This document shows positions 6,901 through 17,546 of a DNA stretch of 64,000 bases, piece by piece. Origin of the DNA: Pseudomonas tremae (GTDB lineage Bacteria; Pseudomonadota; Gammaproteobacteria; Pseudomonadales; Pseudomonadaceae); contig NZ_LJRO01000467.1 in the NCBI RefSeq assembly GCF_001401155.1, positions 1 through 64,000 of the forward strand, read 5' to 3'. The notes under the pieces were generated by a model. It saw only the letters and a list, made by a program, of their open reading frames with translations. It was not told the origin of the DNA and did no database searches. Position numbers and translations under genes: made by a program. Within the stretch, counting starts at the first letter, position 1; each line of letters begins with the position of its first letter.

Positions 6901-7790
6901 TCTATTTTCCGTTTGGATCTACTGCCCTTTCTCCCCAGATGCCGGGATTGGCTGCTGCTTGGTGTTCGTTTGATGTGTACGAGGCCACCGCAGATCTCAT
7001 AGCTGAACGGCTGCCCATGCAGGTCGCTGGCGAGCTGTAATGCGTCCAGTGCTCTGCGGAGGTTTTGCTCCCGACTGGATGGTGAGGCGTCAAGGCTGCC
7101 AGCCATCAGCATAATTGTGTCCACCGACATGGGTATGGGCTCGGCGTGGCTGGATAAAAAGCCGTGCAGCCATTGTGCGAGTGGCTTGGAGTTCAGACTC
7201 CGGCGAATAGACCAGTCAATGTGGGTGAATTCGTTTGGCCCAAACAGCTTGCTTAACTCGGGGTTAAGGGAGATGACCAGCTCATGCGTGATTTCGTCCC
7301 TGTAGATCGAGTCTACCAGACCACCGGTGTAGGAATGTCGTGTTGCGCTTATCTCAAGCGTGGCTGCTGCGAGTCGGAAAAGGCGCTTGTAGAGTGTTTT
7401 CCTGTTGTTGCCGGCGTCGGTCTTTCCTTGTTGCTTCAGAAGCTCGTACGCACTGGTCTTGAAGGATTTCCCCATCGTTTTCCGTCGTGCGATGTGCAAC
7501 AGCGTGATCCAGACATCCAGGTCGCCTTGGTCTAGTCGCGGTCCGGTATATCTCATCCGCGTAGGCCGTTGAGTGTAAATTTCGGCTCGCTGCAGGTACG
7601 TCTGGCTACTGGATCGACTTGAGCCAAAGAGCGCTGAGCGCAGAGTGATATTGGGGACGCCCCTCACCTCATCTGGCCAGCTAGTCAGCTGGATCTCAAG
7701 CTGGCGGGCATCATGCTGTGCTACTGGTCGAGTGGACGGCCGATTGGAACGTGACTCTTTCAGTCGTGTAAGTGCAGCCAGGGTCGACAC
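6861..7790 (-). CDS. TrfA-like plasmid replication initiator
   Basis: 309 residues from a GTG at 7790. TrfA-family initiators bind iterons and load the host helicase. Similarity is judged from the central region (YTGPRLDQGDLDVWITLLHIAR, residues about 80-101, then GKSFKTSAYELLKQQGKTD and a winged-helix-like second half) together with the iteron origin at the 3' end. Residues after about 270 are a basic tail (HLGRKGSRSKRK), and the final codons are formed by iterons 3 and 4. It follows the AlpA-like gene by 9 bp, so they are probably co-transcribed. No clear Shine-Dalgarno precedes the GTG, so the start is less certain. Confidence 0.75.
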   Translation of the reverse strand: MSTLAALTRLKESRSNRPSTRPVAQHDARQLEIQLTSWPDEVRGVPNITLRSALFGSSRSSSQTYLQRAEIYTQRPTRMRYTGPRLDQGDLDVWITLLHIARRKTMGKSFKTSAYELLKQQGKTDAGNNRKTLYKRLFRLAAATLEISATRHSYTGGLVDSIYRDEITHELVISLNPELSKLFGPNEFTHIDWSIRRSLNSKPLAQWLHGFLSSHAEPIPMSVDTIMLMAGSLDASPSSREQNLRRALDALQLASDLHGQPFSYEICGGLVHIKRTPSSSQSRHLGRKGSRSKRKIDTVPLARQYRTVD

Positions 7791-7799
7791 GGGCAGTTC

Positions 7800-8018
7800 T
7801 TAAGCTTCGTCAATAAAGCGAGCGACGCCGGCGACGCGGAAGTAAACGCGGCGGCCAATCTTGATCCTGCATGGCTTTAGGTTTCGGGCGATTTCATTGT
7901 CGCCGGACAGGGTGATGCGCAGTCCCTCAGGGCTGCGGTGAAGGATCTCTGCTACCTGCGATAGTGAGAGGAGGGGAGAGCCGCCATTGCTGGTCAGGAT
8001 TAGTTCTTCTGTTGTCAT
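7800..8018 (-). CDS. AlpA/excisionase-like small DNA-binding protein
   Basis: 72 residues from ATG 8018 (AGGA just upstream; the frame stays open 12 codons further). LSLSQVAEILHRSPEGLR is a MerR/AlpA-type winged-helix core, and KIGRRVYFRVAGVARFID is the usual closing strand and helix of this group. Such proteins act as excisionases or as regulators of replication and integration. It lies directly before the replication initiator and divergent from the 471-residue zinc-motif gene. A role in switching replication or excision is inferred from position. Confidence 0.65.
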   Translation of the reverse strand: MTTEELILTSNGGSPLLSLSQVAEILHRSPEGLRITLSGDNEIARNLKPCRIKIGRRVYFRVAGVARFIDEA

Positions 8019-8106
8019 GTTCCTGCACCTACTTGAGTAATGTAGGTGGAACACTACGAGTAATTACGCCTAGAATGAGATGAGTGTTTTTGACTTTTAG
8101 GCTGAC

Positions 8107-9522
8107 ATGGCTCGCGCTGATTACCTTGATCACCTGCTGACTAGCTTCACCAGCGACCCCCGTTGCTCGTCTGATTTCGGTTCGGGCTTTAAAGCAGTTC
8201 TTTCGGGGATTTCGGCGTCGTCCAGTCTTACCTCCAGGCGCTATCCAATCTGGCCCTTGGTTCGGAAGTACCTTGATGGGGCCTTTGAGGACTGCATCGA
8301 AAGCTACAACGGCGAGTGGGCAAGGGTGTTGCTGGCTGGAGTTCCTCTATCGGAGATGTCGCAGCGGCCGCCACATTTCTGGGCCGCTCCCTACATGAGT
8401 CCAGCCGAAAATAGAGATACCGCGCTGGCTGTTGAGATTGTGGCGAGTGATTTTGTGGGCGCAAAACCAGAAAGCATGCCCGAGATCGACTGGCAGCTCC
8501 TGAACCTGCAACGCTGGGATTCAAACTTGAGATTTGCAATACGCAGCTTGCTTGGGCCTTCAGGTGCGCCGCTTCCTGAGACTGCTGTTATATGTGGTGC
8601 TCTTGAGTCAGTGCGTGAGTTGTTTCGATTGTTCAGGCACTTCAGGCCAAAGCTCACCAAAGCTCTTAGGGATTGTGATGCGCTGATAGATGACCGCACC
8701 CGGCCCCAAGGCACGGCCTACTGTGAGCTCTGTTGGCGAGAAAGCATCAGGTCTAAAAAGCTGCAGGAGATTGACGCCGAAGAGCGGCAAGAGGTTAGAG
8801 CAGTGCTGCGTTCGCGCATTCTTGCTGAGGATGAACAGGGCGTCAGATGGGCGCAGGCGCTGATGCTGAAAACAAGCCGGCACCTTCCTCCCACAGCAGC
8901 GGTGATATCGAAATCAGAAGCTGCAGAAATCAGTCGTATATTTGAACGATTCAACGCCGAGCGAGTGTGGGCTGGGAATCTAAGTCAGCGTTATTGCTCA
9001 ATCCACAAACCTGGGTCACCCAAATATCATGCGGATCTGCGTTACAAACCTGCATTTCAGCGCCAACTCGCGGTGCTGATGGGCTCGGCAAGGTCAGAGT
9101 TTGCGATCAATTTTCGTCCTCCTGATGCTGCTGACATGCAGGAAGTACGGAAGACAGCCTATGACCAGGTGCATTCAGGCCTGCATGCCATAGCTTCAGT
9201 CAGCGGTACGTCGATGGGGTTGCGTGAAAAAATCTGGCTCATGCATGGTGAGGGGCTCAGTCAGTCGGAAATGGCAAGGCGCGTGGGTGTTAAGCGTCAG
9301 ACCATATTCAAAGCCAAAAAGAGTTTGGAGGAGCTGCTGAATACTCATCTTGCGGGTAGTTACCTTAATCCGATAACCGGCGAGGCTCAGGTGTCTGAGC
9401 GCATTCGGGACGATATTCGAGATGGGTTGAGGCGTGGGCTGCCAATCGCAGCCATCGCAAAAGAAGTGGGGCTTAGCAAGGGCACGGTAGATGGACTAGC
9501 TCGCCTGATTGGCGGCAGTTAG
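8107..9522 (+). CDS. Unrecognised protein with Cys/His motif and two C-terminal helix-turn-helix segments
   Basis: 471 residues. C206-x2-C209 (YCELCWRE) and C297-x2-H300 (YCSIHK) could together bind zinc. Residues about 384-403 (GLSQSEMARRVGVKRQTIF) and about 446-463 (PIAAIAKEVGLSKGTVDG) are two helix-turn-helix segments of resolvase/Xre type. The layout suggests a large sequence-specific DNA-binding protein. It sits between the AlpA/initiator pair and the integrase, so it could regulate excision or replication or bind an end of the element. I do not recognise the family and assign no function. Confidence 0.7.
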   Translation: MARADYLDHLLTSFTSDPRCSSDFGSGFKAVLSGISASSSLTSRRYPIWPLVRKYLDGAFEDCIESYNGEWARVLLAGVPLSEMSQRPPHFWAAPYMSPAENRDTALAVEIVASDFVGAKPESMPEIDWQLLNLQRWDSNLRFAIRSLLGPSGAPLPETAVICGALESVRELFRLFRHFRPKLTKALRDCDALIDDRTRPQGTAYCELCWRESIRSKKLQEIDAEERQEVRAVLRSRILAEDEQGVRWAQALMLKTSRHLPPTAAVISKSEAAEISRIFERFNAERVWAGNLSQRYCSIHKPGSPKYHADLRYKPAFQRQLAVLMGSARSEFAINFRPPDAADMQEVRKTAYDQVHSGLHAIASVSGTSMGLREKIWLMHGEGLSQSEMARRVGVKRQTIFKAKKSLEELLNTHLAGSYLNPITGEAQVSERIRDDIRDGLRRGLPIAAIAKEVGLSKGTVDGLARLIGGS

Positions 9523-9555
9523 CCCTGGAATCTTTTCTAGTGGTAGCCGCTTTTG

Positions 9556-9578
9556 TCCCGGCGGATTCTCAGCCGGGA
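9556..9578. terminator. Hairpin between convergent genes
   Basis: 7-bp perfect arms TCCCGGC (9556-9562) and GCCGGGA (9572-9578) with a 9-base loop, between the rightward zinc-motif gene and the leftward integrase. It has no T-run, so at best it is a weak terminator. Confidence 0.35.
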
Positions 9579-9615
9579 GAAACGTGGCTGGAGCTGTTAA
9601 GGACTGGTGATGACG

Positions 9616-10683
9616 TCAGGATTGCCTGGTGTCCAGTTTGTCCAATTTACTGACTAGGTCCTCAGCCCGCAGGTGCGTGTAGCGCTTGAGCATCTGCATC
9701 GACTTGTGCCCGCTGATGGCGGACACCTCTTGGTCGGATAGGCCGCCCTCGACCAATCGGCTTACAGCCTCATGGCGCAGATCGTGGAAGCGAAGATCAG
9801 GCATACCCAGCTTGGTTTTCAGCAAACCCCAGGTCTTGGTGAAGGCGTAGGGGCTGCGTTTGCCGTTTTTGCCTGGTTCGCCAAAGAACACCAGGTCACA
9901 GTCAATCGGACATATTGGGTTGTTCAGCGCTGCCTGGAAGGTCTCAGTGGCCCATTTGCTGAGTGGGACGGTGCGTGCGCTGTCGTTCTTGGTGTCGGAG
10001 AGACGCACCACGCGCTTTTTCATGTCGACCTGATGTCTGCGCAGGGATGTGATCTCAGAAGAGCGCATGCCGGTTTCCAGGGCGATACGGACGATCCAGC
10101 CAAGCATGGGGTTACTGTGATTGTTCACTGCTGTCAGCAGGCGGCGTTCCTCTTCTGCGGATAAGCGTCGGTCGCGGCCTTCGCCGGGGCTCGGTTTACG
10201 GATGTTCAGCACCGGGTTGAAGCTGAGCCCCAGGCCCCATTCCTGAATCGCCACGGTGAACAGGTGGCTCAGCAATGCCAGCTCCAGGCGCACGGTGTTG
10301 TTGCTGGTGGGTTTGCCGCGATTGGTGATCGAGGCTAGGCGGGTGTCGCGGTAGCCGGCGATGATTTCAGCAGAGAGGGCGGCCATGGAGTATTTACCCA
10401 GGTGGCTAATCAGCTGTTGGGCTTTGGTGGCTTCGGCGCGCTGCGTGGTCGGCTTCTTGGTGGGGCTGATTTCGCTGAGGTAGCGTTTCAGCGCCATTTC
10501 CAAAGTCATGCGCTCGGAGCCGCTGCGCTGGATATAAACGCCTCTGACCATTTCGTCTTCGGTGCGGCGCGCCCAGTCTTCTGCATCGCGCTTGGTGCGG
10601 AAGGTTTTGGTGTTGGTCGGCCAGCCAGTTTTGCGTACCAAGGCCTTCCAGGTGCCGGCTGCCGTTTTGACGATGGTGGCCAT
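9616..10683 (-). CDS. int: Site-specific tyrosine recombinase (integrase)
   Basis: 355 residues. Catalytic set visible: R207 (TGMRSSE), H300-x2-R303 (FHDLRHE), H326 (SGHKSM) and nucleophile Y335 (KRYTHL), in the usual order and spacing of phage-type integrases. The N-terminal 60 residues look like an arm-site binding domain (TKTFRTKRDAEDWA). The gene begins 127 bp from the 3' end of the CAU tRNA, the normal position for an integrase that uses a tRNA gene as attachment site. It should excise and insert the element carrying the replication and mobilisation genes. Confidence 0.92.
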   Translation of the reverse strand: MATIVKTAAGTWKALVRKTGWPTNTKTFRTKRDAEDWARRTEDEMVRGVYIQRSGSERMTLEMALKRYLSEISPTKKPTTQRAEATKAQQLISHLGKYSMAALSAEIIAGYRDTRLASITNRGKPTSNNTVRLELALLSHLFTVAIQEWGLGLSFNPVLNIRKPSPGEGRDRRLSAEEERRLLTAVNNHSNPMLGWIVRIALETGMRSSEITSLRRHQVDMKKRVVRLSDTKNDSARTVPLSKWATETFQAALNNPICPIDCDLVFFGEPGKNGKRSPYAFTKTWGLLKTKLGMPDLRFHDLRHEAVSRLVEGGLSDQEVSAISGHKSMQMLKRYTHLRAEDLVSKLDKLDTRQS

Positions 10684-10702
10684 CTTTTCCTGCTCCCAAA
10701 GC

Positions 10703-10737
10703 GTACCGCTGTACCGGCACTGTACTGAATTTGTACC
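10703..10737. repeat. GTACC/GTACT repeats upstream of the integrase
   Basis: GTACC at 10703, 10711 and 10733 and GTACT at 10722, at spacings of 8, 11 and 11 bp, lie between the integrase start and the tRNA. They may be integrase arm sites or excisionase sites, or belong to the integrase promoter. Confidence 0.35.
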
Positions 10738-10782
10738 TTTGGACTATAGGACTGGTCTAGCTGTTTTTACTGCAGACATGAA

Positions 10783-10805
10783 AAAGCCGCGCAATGCGCG
10801 GCTTT
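10783..10805 (-). terminator. Intrinsic terminator downstream of the tRNA
   Basis: Perfect 10-bp stem AAAGCCGCGC / GCGCGGCTTT with a 3-base loop. On the minus strand it is followed by further T bases and begins 5 bases after the CCA end of the tRNA. If the element crossed over inside the tRNA, this terminator belongs to the element or to a long att core. Confidence 0.75.
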
Positions 10806-10810
10806 GAGTA

Positions 10811-10887
10811 TGGTGGGCCCACACGGACTCGAACCGTGGACCAAAGGATTATGAGTCCTCTGCTCTAACCAACTGAGCTATGGGCCC
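10811..10887 (-). tRNA. tRNA with CAU anticodon, probably tRNA-Ile2 (lysidine type)
   Basis: 77 nt with encoded CCA (10811-10813). The acceptor arms are GGGCCCA / TGGGCCC and the anticodon loop is CTCATAA, giving CAU. CAU tRNAs can be Met or Ile2. C4-G69 and C5-G68 in the acceptor stem are the pairs that the TilS lysidine synthetase favours in Ile2, which is why I prefer Ile2. Automatic annotation may call it tRNA-Met. The integrase lies beyond its 3' end, so it is the likely attachment gene of the mobile element. Confidence 0.85.
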
Positions 10888-10902
10888 TCAGTAGGTCGCG
10901 GA

Positions 10903-13500
10903 TTATAACGGCGGTTTCGCGGCTGTGCTATCCGAAAAGTCCGAAACATTCATAAGAAGAAATTTCGTGCTGAATTCGTCGGGGTTGAGGGGCAGGCTGA
11001 TGATGTAGCCCTGGATCTGTTCGCAGCCTTCGTCGGTGAGGAATTTCTGCTGTTCGCTGTTTTCGACGCCCTCGGCGATTACGGTCAGTTGCATGCTGCG
11101 GCCGAGTGCGATGATGGCGCGGACGATGGCGGCGTCGTGGGTGTCTTCCGGGAGGCCGCGTATGAAGGACTGGTCGATCTTGAGGATGTCTAGCGGCAGC
11201 CGCTTGAGGTAGCTCAGTGAGGAGTAGCCGGTTCCGAAGTCGTCGATGGCCAGCTGGACGCCAAGGTTTTTCAGTTTGTGCAGCACGGCCAGTGCTTCCT
11301 GGGTCTGGCTCATGATGAAGTTTTCGGTGATTTCCAGTTGCAGGCAGTTAGGAACCAAGCCGTTGTCGGCAAGCAGTCGCTCGATGCGTTCGACCAGGTT
11401 TGGCTGGCGCAGTTGGGCGCCGGCCAGGTTGACCGATACCGGCCCGAACAGTTTGAAGGTCTTGCGCCATTTGCCCATTTTCAGGCACGCCTGCTCCAGC
11501 ACCCAATCGCCAATCTGCAGGATCATGCCGTTTTCTTCCGCAAGCGGAATGAAATGTTCGGGCGGGACTTCGCCGAGGGTAGGGTGGCTCCAGCGGATCA
11601 GTGCCTCTGCGCCTACCAGTGTGCCGTCGAGGAGGCTGATCTTGGGCTGGAAGGCCAGGCTCAGCTGATTGCGGTCCAGTGCTCTTCTCAATTCCTGCTC
11701 GAGCGCTATGCGCTCGCTGGCCTGTTCGGTGAGGTCGCGGGTGTAGCACTCGACCCGGTTGCGGCCCTGTGCCTTGGAGCGGTACATGGCGGCGTCGGCA
11801 TTTTTGACCAGGGTAGCTACATCGGTGCCATCGGTGGGGAACACGCAGCTGCCGATGCTCGAGCTGATATACAGCTCGTGCTCACCTAACTCGAACGGCG
11901 TGCTGAAACAGGCCAGCAGTTTGGTGGCGATGGCTTTGGCGTCGCTGGCGTGCAGCAGGCCAGGCAGCAGGACGATGAACTCGTCGCCGCCGAGGCGCGC
12001 CACGGTATCGATGTCGCGCAGGGTTTCCTTGAGCCGATGGGCGATGCCCTTGAGCAATAGATCGCCCACCGGGTGGCCCAGGCTGTCATTGATGTGTTTG
12101 AAGCGATCCAGGTCAAGGAACAGAACGGCGCCAAGGCTGCCGGACTCTTCGCTGTGCAGTAACGCTGACTGAAGGCGACTCTCGAACAGGGTGCGGTTGG
12201 GCAGGCCGGTGAGCGGGTCGTGGTGGGCCTGGTAGTCCAGGCGCGCCTGGGCCTGCTTGAGGCTGGAAATGTCTGCAAACACTGCGACGAAGTGGGTGAG
12301 CAGGTTTTCTTTGTTATGTACGGCGCTGATCGTCAGCCAGCTTGGGTACAGCTCGCCGTTCTTGCGCCGGTTGCTGATCTCGCCTTGCCAATGGCCTTCC
12401 GCTGTCAATTGATGCCACATGGAGGCGTAGAAAGCGCTGTCATGCTGGCCTGAAGCAAGCAGACGAGGTGTTTGGCCGATGGCGTCGCTTTCGCTGTACC
12501 CGGTTATTTCAGTAAAGGCGCGGTTGACGGCACTGATACGCTGGAAGGTGTCGGTGATCAGTACGCCTTCGGCCGTGCTCTCGAAAACCGTTGCGGCCAG
12601 CAGCAGCTTTTCCTGCATTTGCTGACTTTGGGTAATGTCCCGCGAAATGGTCAGCAGGCACTCTTCGCCAGCAATGATAAGCGGTTGCGAGGACAGCTCG
12701 CACAGCTTGATAGCACCGCTGGCAGTGCGCAGCCGGGCGCGGAAGTCCCGGGCCGAGCCATTACGCTTCATTTGTTCGATGAGTTGATAACGCTCGTTCA
12801 GATCAGCCCAGATGCCCAGATCGAACGTCGAGTGCTCAAGGCAGTATTGTTCGTCATACCCGGTGATCTGGCAGAAACCTTCATTGACCTCCAGCATCAT
12901 TCCGTCCAGTTGGCGGGTGATGCCTAGCCCGTCGGGCGAAGCATGGAACGCCTTGGCGAACTTCTCTTCGGACATTTGCAATTGCTGTTGCGCCAGTTTG
13001 AGCTGGGTGATGTCTCGAACGACCACTAGCACCGCTTTCGTGGAACCCTGATCAAGCGGTTGCGCTGACATGAGCCCTGAAAAGGTTTCGCCGTTATGGC
13101 GACGGAAGGGGATCTCAAGATTGTGGATATCGCCGGTTTGCAGTTGCTGAAGAATCTTCGGCCCCATCCCGGGCACCGCCCATAGGTCCAGCTCGGTGGG
13201 GGTTTTGCCGATCACGTCATCTATGGCAAGCCCCGTCTGTTCGACGAACGCCTCGTTGGCATCCATGATGTGCCCATCAATGAGGCTGGCTATGATCATT
13301 GCGTCCGGGCATTGGGCGAAGACCGTCGCAAACCTGCCTTCTGACAGACGCAGGGCTTCCCGGTCGCTAATGTCGATCATTGGTCCACGCATAAGTGGTT
13401 CACTTCCGTGTCTGATCATTACTGAGATGTTGTGGCGCGGCCTTGGGCCAGGTGTCGAACCAGTGCCTGCCCCGAAAGCGCTGTATCCGGGTAGATACAT
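10903..13500 (-). CDS. PAS-PAS-PAS-GGDEF-EAL cyclic-di-GMP protein
   Basis: 865 residues from the longest start (13500); Met codons at 13419 and 13392 are alternatives and none has a good ribosome site. Three PAS domains lie at about 52-165, 180-295 and 305-415. The GGDEF domain has an intact GGDEF at 504-508 and an inhibitory-site RxxD at 495-498. The EAL domain is intact (EAL 633-635, later DDFGTGYSSL). The protein could therefore both make and degrade cyclic-di-GMP. It sits where P. aeruginosa has RmcA (PA0575) next to rpoD, but no periplasmic sensor domain or membrane segment is visible, so this version should be cytoplasmic. It is separated from rpoD by a bidirectional terminator. Confidence 0.88.
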   Translation of the reverse strand: MYLPGYSAFGAGTGSTPGPRPRHNISVMIRHGSEPLMRGPMIDISDREALRLSEGRFATVFAQCPDAMIIASLIDGHIMDANEAFVEQTGLAIDDVIGKTPTELDLWAVPGMGPKILQQLQTGDIHNLEIPFRRHNGETFSGLMSAQPLDQGSTKAVLVVVRDITQLKLAQQQLQMSEEKFAKAFHASPDGLGITRQLDGMMLEVNEGFCQITGYDEQYCLEHSTFDLGIWADLNERYQLIEQMKRNGSARDFRARLRTASGAIKLCELSSQPLIIAGEECLLTISRDITQSQQMQEKLLLAATVFESTAEGVLITDTFQRISAVNRAFTEITGYSESDAIGQTPRLLASGQHDSAFYASMWHQLTAEGHWQGEISNRRKNGELYPSWLTISAVHNKENLLTHFVAVFADISSLKQAQARLDYQAHHDPLTGLPNRTLFESRLQSALLHSEESGSLGAVLFLDLDRFKHINDSLGHPVGDLLLKGIAHRLKETLRDIDTVARLGGDEFIVLLPGLLHASDAKAIATKLLACFSTPFELGEHELYISSSIGSCVFPTDGTDVATLVKNADAAMYRSKAQGRNRVECYTRDLTEQASERIALEQELRRALDRNQLSLAFQPKISLLDGTLVGAEALIRWSHPTLGEVPPEHFIPLAEENGMILQIGDWVLEQACLKMGKWRKTFKLFGPVSVNLAGAQLRQPNLVERIERLLADNGLVPNCLQLEITENFIMSQTQEALAVLHKLKNLGVQLAIDDFGTGYSSLSYLKRLPLDILKIDQSFIRGLPEDTHDAAIVRAIIALGRSMQLTVIAEGVENSEQQKFLTDEGCEQIQGYIISLPLNPDEFSTKFLLMNVSDFSDSTAAKPPL

Positions 13501-13613
13501 AGTTGTAGGTCAATTCGCCGAGGCCTGCAATTAGACCGATGGCTGACAGCGCGTAATGTCGACCAGGTTGCATATCGGTCAGTCTGGAGGGGATTCTAGT
13601 TCGCCAGAAGCGC

Positions 13614-13639
13614 AAAACCCCCGGCAGGCCGGGGGTTTT
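13614..13639. terminator. Intrinsic terminator after rpoD
   Basis: 12-bp perfect inverted repeat AAAACCCCCGGC / GCCGGGGGTTTT around two bases, ending 19 bp from the rpoD stop. The A-run on one side and T-run on the other make it usable in both directions; the relevant one is leftward transcription from rpsU-dnaG-rpoD. Confidence 0.88.
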
Positions 13640-13657
13640 GGTGACGCGCTAGTGCGA

Positions 13658-15505
<1,848 letters not shown>

Positions 15506-15572
15506 AACACCCTATCCACTGAAGGTCTTGGCGGGCAAAAAACAAGCCGAGGATTATACCCGAGCTATGACC

Positions 15573-17546
15573 TCACGCGCCAGTTGAGGTCGGGTTTTGT
15601 GCAGAATCATTACGACTGAGCAGCTTTACAAGCTGCGCTTTCTCTTCGGCCGTCAGGCCGGTGTCACGATCTTTTCTGATCAATTGATCAATATTTCGCG
15701 AACGTTGGTCCGCCGATAGCTTAGTTATAGTGTCGAAAAACTGTTGTTCAAGGTTGTCGGCCTCAATCAGCCACTCCTTTTCGGCCAGGGCACGCAACAA
15801 GCGGCCCTGCTCGGTCCCATGCCATCGTGCTATCAACTGTAACGACCGCAGGTTGGGATTCTTTTGCCTCGCTTCGATGAGCGCGACAAGTAATTGTGCG
15901 ATTGACTGGTCTTCTGCCGCGAAATGGCTGGCATTTTCGACCTTTTCGGCGAGTTCCGGGTGGTGCAGCAGTGTCCGCAAGGCGGCCTGCATCGGCGGCT
16001 CGACCGCTGTCGGGAGGCGTGGCGTGCGCGGTTCGAAGTCCTGACGCTTGCCTTTTTTGCCCCAGGGCTTGTTGTCCCATTTTTTTTGATTCGGGCCGCC
16101 GGTTTTCTTCGCCGTCCATTCCTGCGGCTGTTCGTAGCCGCCCTGTGGCTGATAGTCGGCGAAGTCAGGCATCGCATCGTAATCGACATACGGGTTGTAG
16201 CTTGGCGGCGCATCAGCGGGTGCGCTTTGCACCAGCTGGCTGACGGCCTCGCCAGTGAGCCCGGTTATTTCGGTCAGGCGCTGACGCATCAGAATACGCA
16301 GGTTGGCGCCTGGCACTTTATCGATCAATGGTGCTGCGAGCGTGGCCATGTGCGCTTTGCCTTCAAGCGAGCGCGGGTCGGATTCTTTGGTCAGTTGCTC
16401 GAAAAAATAGTCGGCCAGCGGCTGGGCATGTTGATTGATGCGCGCCTTGAACGCGTCGGTGCCTTCGGAGCGCACCAGTGTGTCCGGGTCTTCGCCTTCA
16501 GGCAGGAACAGAAAGCGCGCCCGCCGACCGTCCTGAAGGTTCGACAGGGTAGCCTCAAGCGCTCGCCATGCTGCGTTGCGCCCGGCCTGATCGCCGTCGA
16601 AACAGAACAAGACGTTCGGCACGACCCTGAACAGGCGTTTCAGATGCTCTTCGCTGGTGGCGGTGCCCAGCGTGGCCACGGCATTGCGCAAGCCTTGCTG
16701 GGCCAGGGCGATCACGTCCATGTAGCCTTCAACGACAATGATTTCATCGAGGTTGCGATTGAATTTGCGCGCTTCGAACAGCCCGTAGAGCTCCTGGCCC
16801 TTGTGGAAAACAGGTGTTTCCGGGGAGTTCAGGTACTTGGGTTTGTCATCACCCAGCACGCGCCCGCCAAAGGCGATGACCCGGCCTCGGGAGTCGCGGA
16901 TCGGAAACATGACCCGGTCGCGGAAGCGGTCATAACGTTTGCCGGTTTCGGCGTTCTCGATCAGCAGGCCTGCGTCGATCATGACCTTTTGCTGTAACGA
17001 ATCGCTGCTCAGGTGCTTGTAAAGGTTGTCCCAGCCAGGCGGCGCGAAGCCCAGGCCGAAATCCCTGGCTATTTCACCGGAAAGACCACGGCCCTTGAGG
17101 TAATCCACCGCTGCCTTGCGCGATGGATGGCTTTTCAGGGCTTGACGATAGAACTCTGCGGCAGCGGTCAGCAGCGGGTAAAGCGGAGAATCGGTCGGCT
17201 GACGAGGCTTCTGACCCTTGACCCCCTGTTCGCGGGGCACTTCCATGCCGGCGGCTTTGGCGAGGTCTTCGACAGCCTGGGGGAAATCCAGGTTGTCGTG
17301 GTCCATGATGAAGCCGAGTGCGTTGCCGCCTGCGCCGCAGCCAAAGCAGTAGTAAAACTGTTTGTCCGGACTGACGCTGAAAGAGGGTGTCTTCTCTTTG
17401 TGAAAAGGGCAGCACGCGCTGTAGTTCTTGCCGGATTTCTTGAGCTGCACGCGCGAACTGACAACATCGACAATGTCGGTGCGGTTCAGAAGGTCGTCGA
17501 TAAAGCTCTGGGGGATCAGCCCGGCCATGGCGTTCTCGTCATTCAA
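15573..17546 (-). CDS. dnaG: DNA primase
   Basis: 657 residues. An N-terminal CHC2-type zinc finger has C-x2-H and C-x2-C (CCPFHKE, YYCFGCGAGG) within residues 40-65. The central TOPRIM domain shows VEGYMDVIAL and FDGDQAGRNA (about 270-320). A Gln/Pro/Lys-rich linker (about 455-510) leads to the C-terminal DnaB-interaction domain. It makes RNA primers at the replication fork. It lies 67 bp upstream of rpoD and is co-oriented with it. Confidence 0.97.
   Translation of the reverse strand: MNDENAMAGLIPQSFIDDLLNRTDIVDVVSSRVQLKKSGKNYSACCPFHKEKTPSFSVSPDKQFYYCFGCGAGGNALGFIMDHDNLDFPQAVEDLAKAAGMEVPREQGVKGQKPRQPTDSPLYPLLTAAAEFYRQALKSHPSRKAAVDYLKGRGLSGEIARDFGLGFAPPGWDNLYKHLSSDSLQQKVMIDAGLLIENAETGKRYDRFRDRVMFPIRDSRGRVIAFGGRVLGDDKPKYLNSPETPVFHKGQELYGLFEARKFNRNLDEIIVVEGYMDVIALAQQGLRNAVATLGTATSEEHLKRLFRVVPNVLFCFDGDQAGRNAAWRALEATLSNLQDGRRARFLFLPEGEDPDTLVRSEGTDAFKARINQHAQPLADYFFEQLTKESDPRSLEGKAHMATLAAPLIDKVPGANLRILMRQRLTEITGLTGEAVSQLVQSAPADAPPSYNPYVDYDAMPDFADYQPQGGYEQPQEWTAKKTGGPNQKKWDNKPWGKKGKRQDFEPRTPRLPTAVEPPMQAALRTLLHHPELAEKVENASHFAAEDQSIAQLLVALIEARQKNPNLRSLQLIARWHGTEQGRLLRALAEKEWLIEADNLEQQFFDTITKLSADQRSRNIDQLIRKDRDTGLTAEEKAQLVKLLSRNDSAQNPTSTGA

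Noticed and set aside
13400..13615. Leftward 71-codon frame as remnant of a missing sensor domain of the GGDEF-EAL protein
   Set aside because: No recognisable sensor or membrane sequence, and it runs through the spacer after the rpoD terminator.
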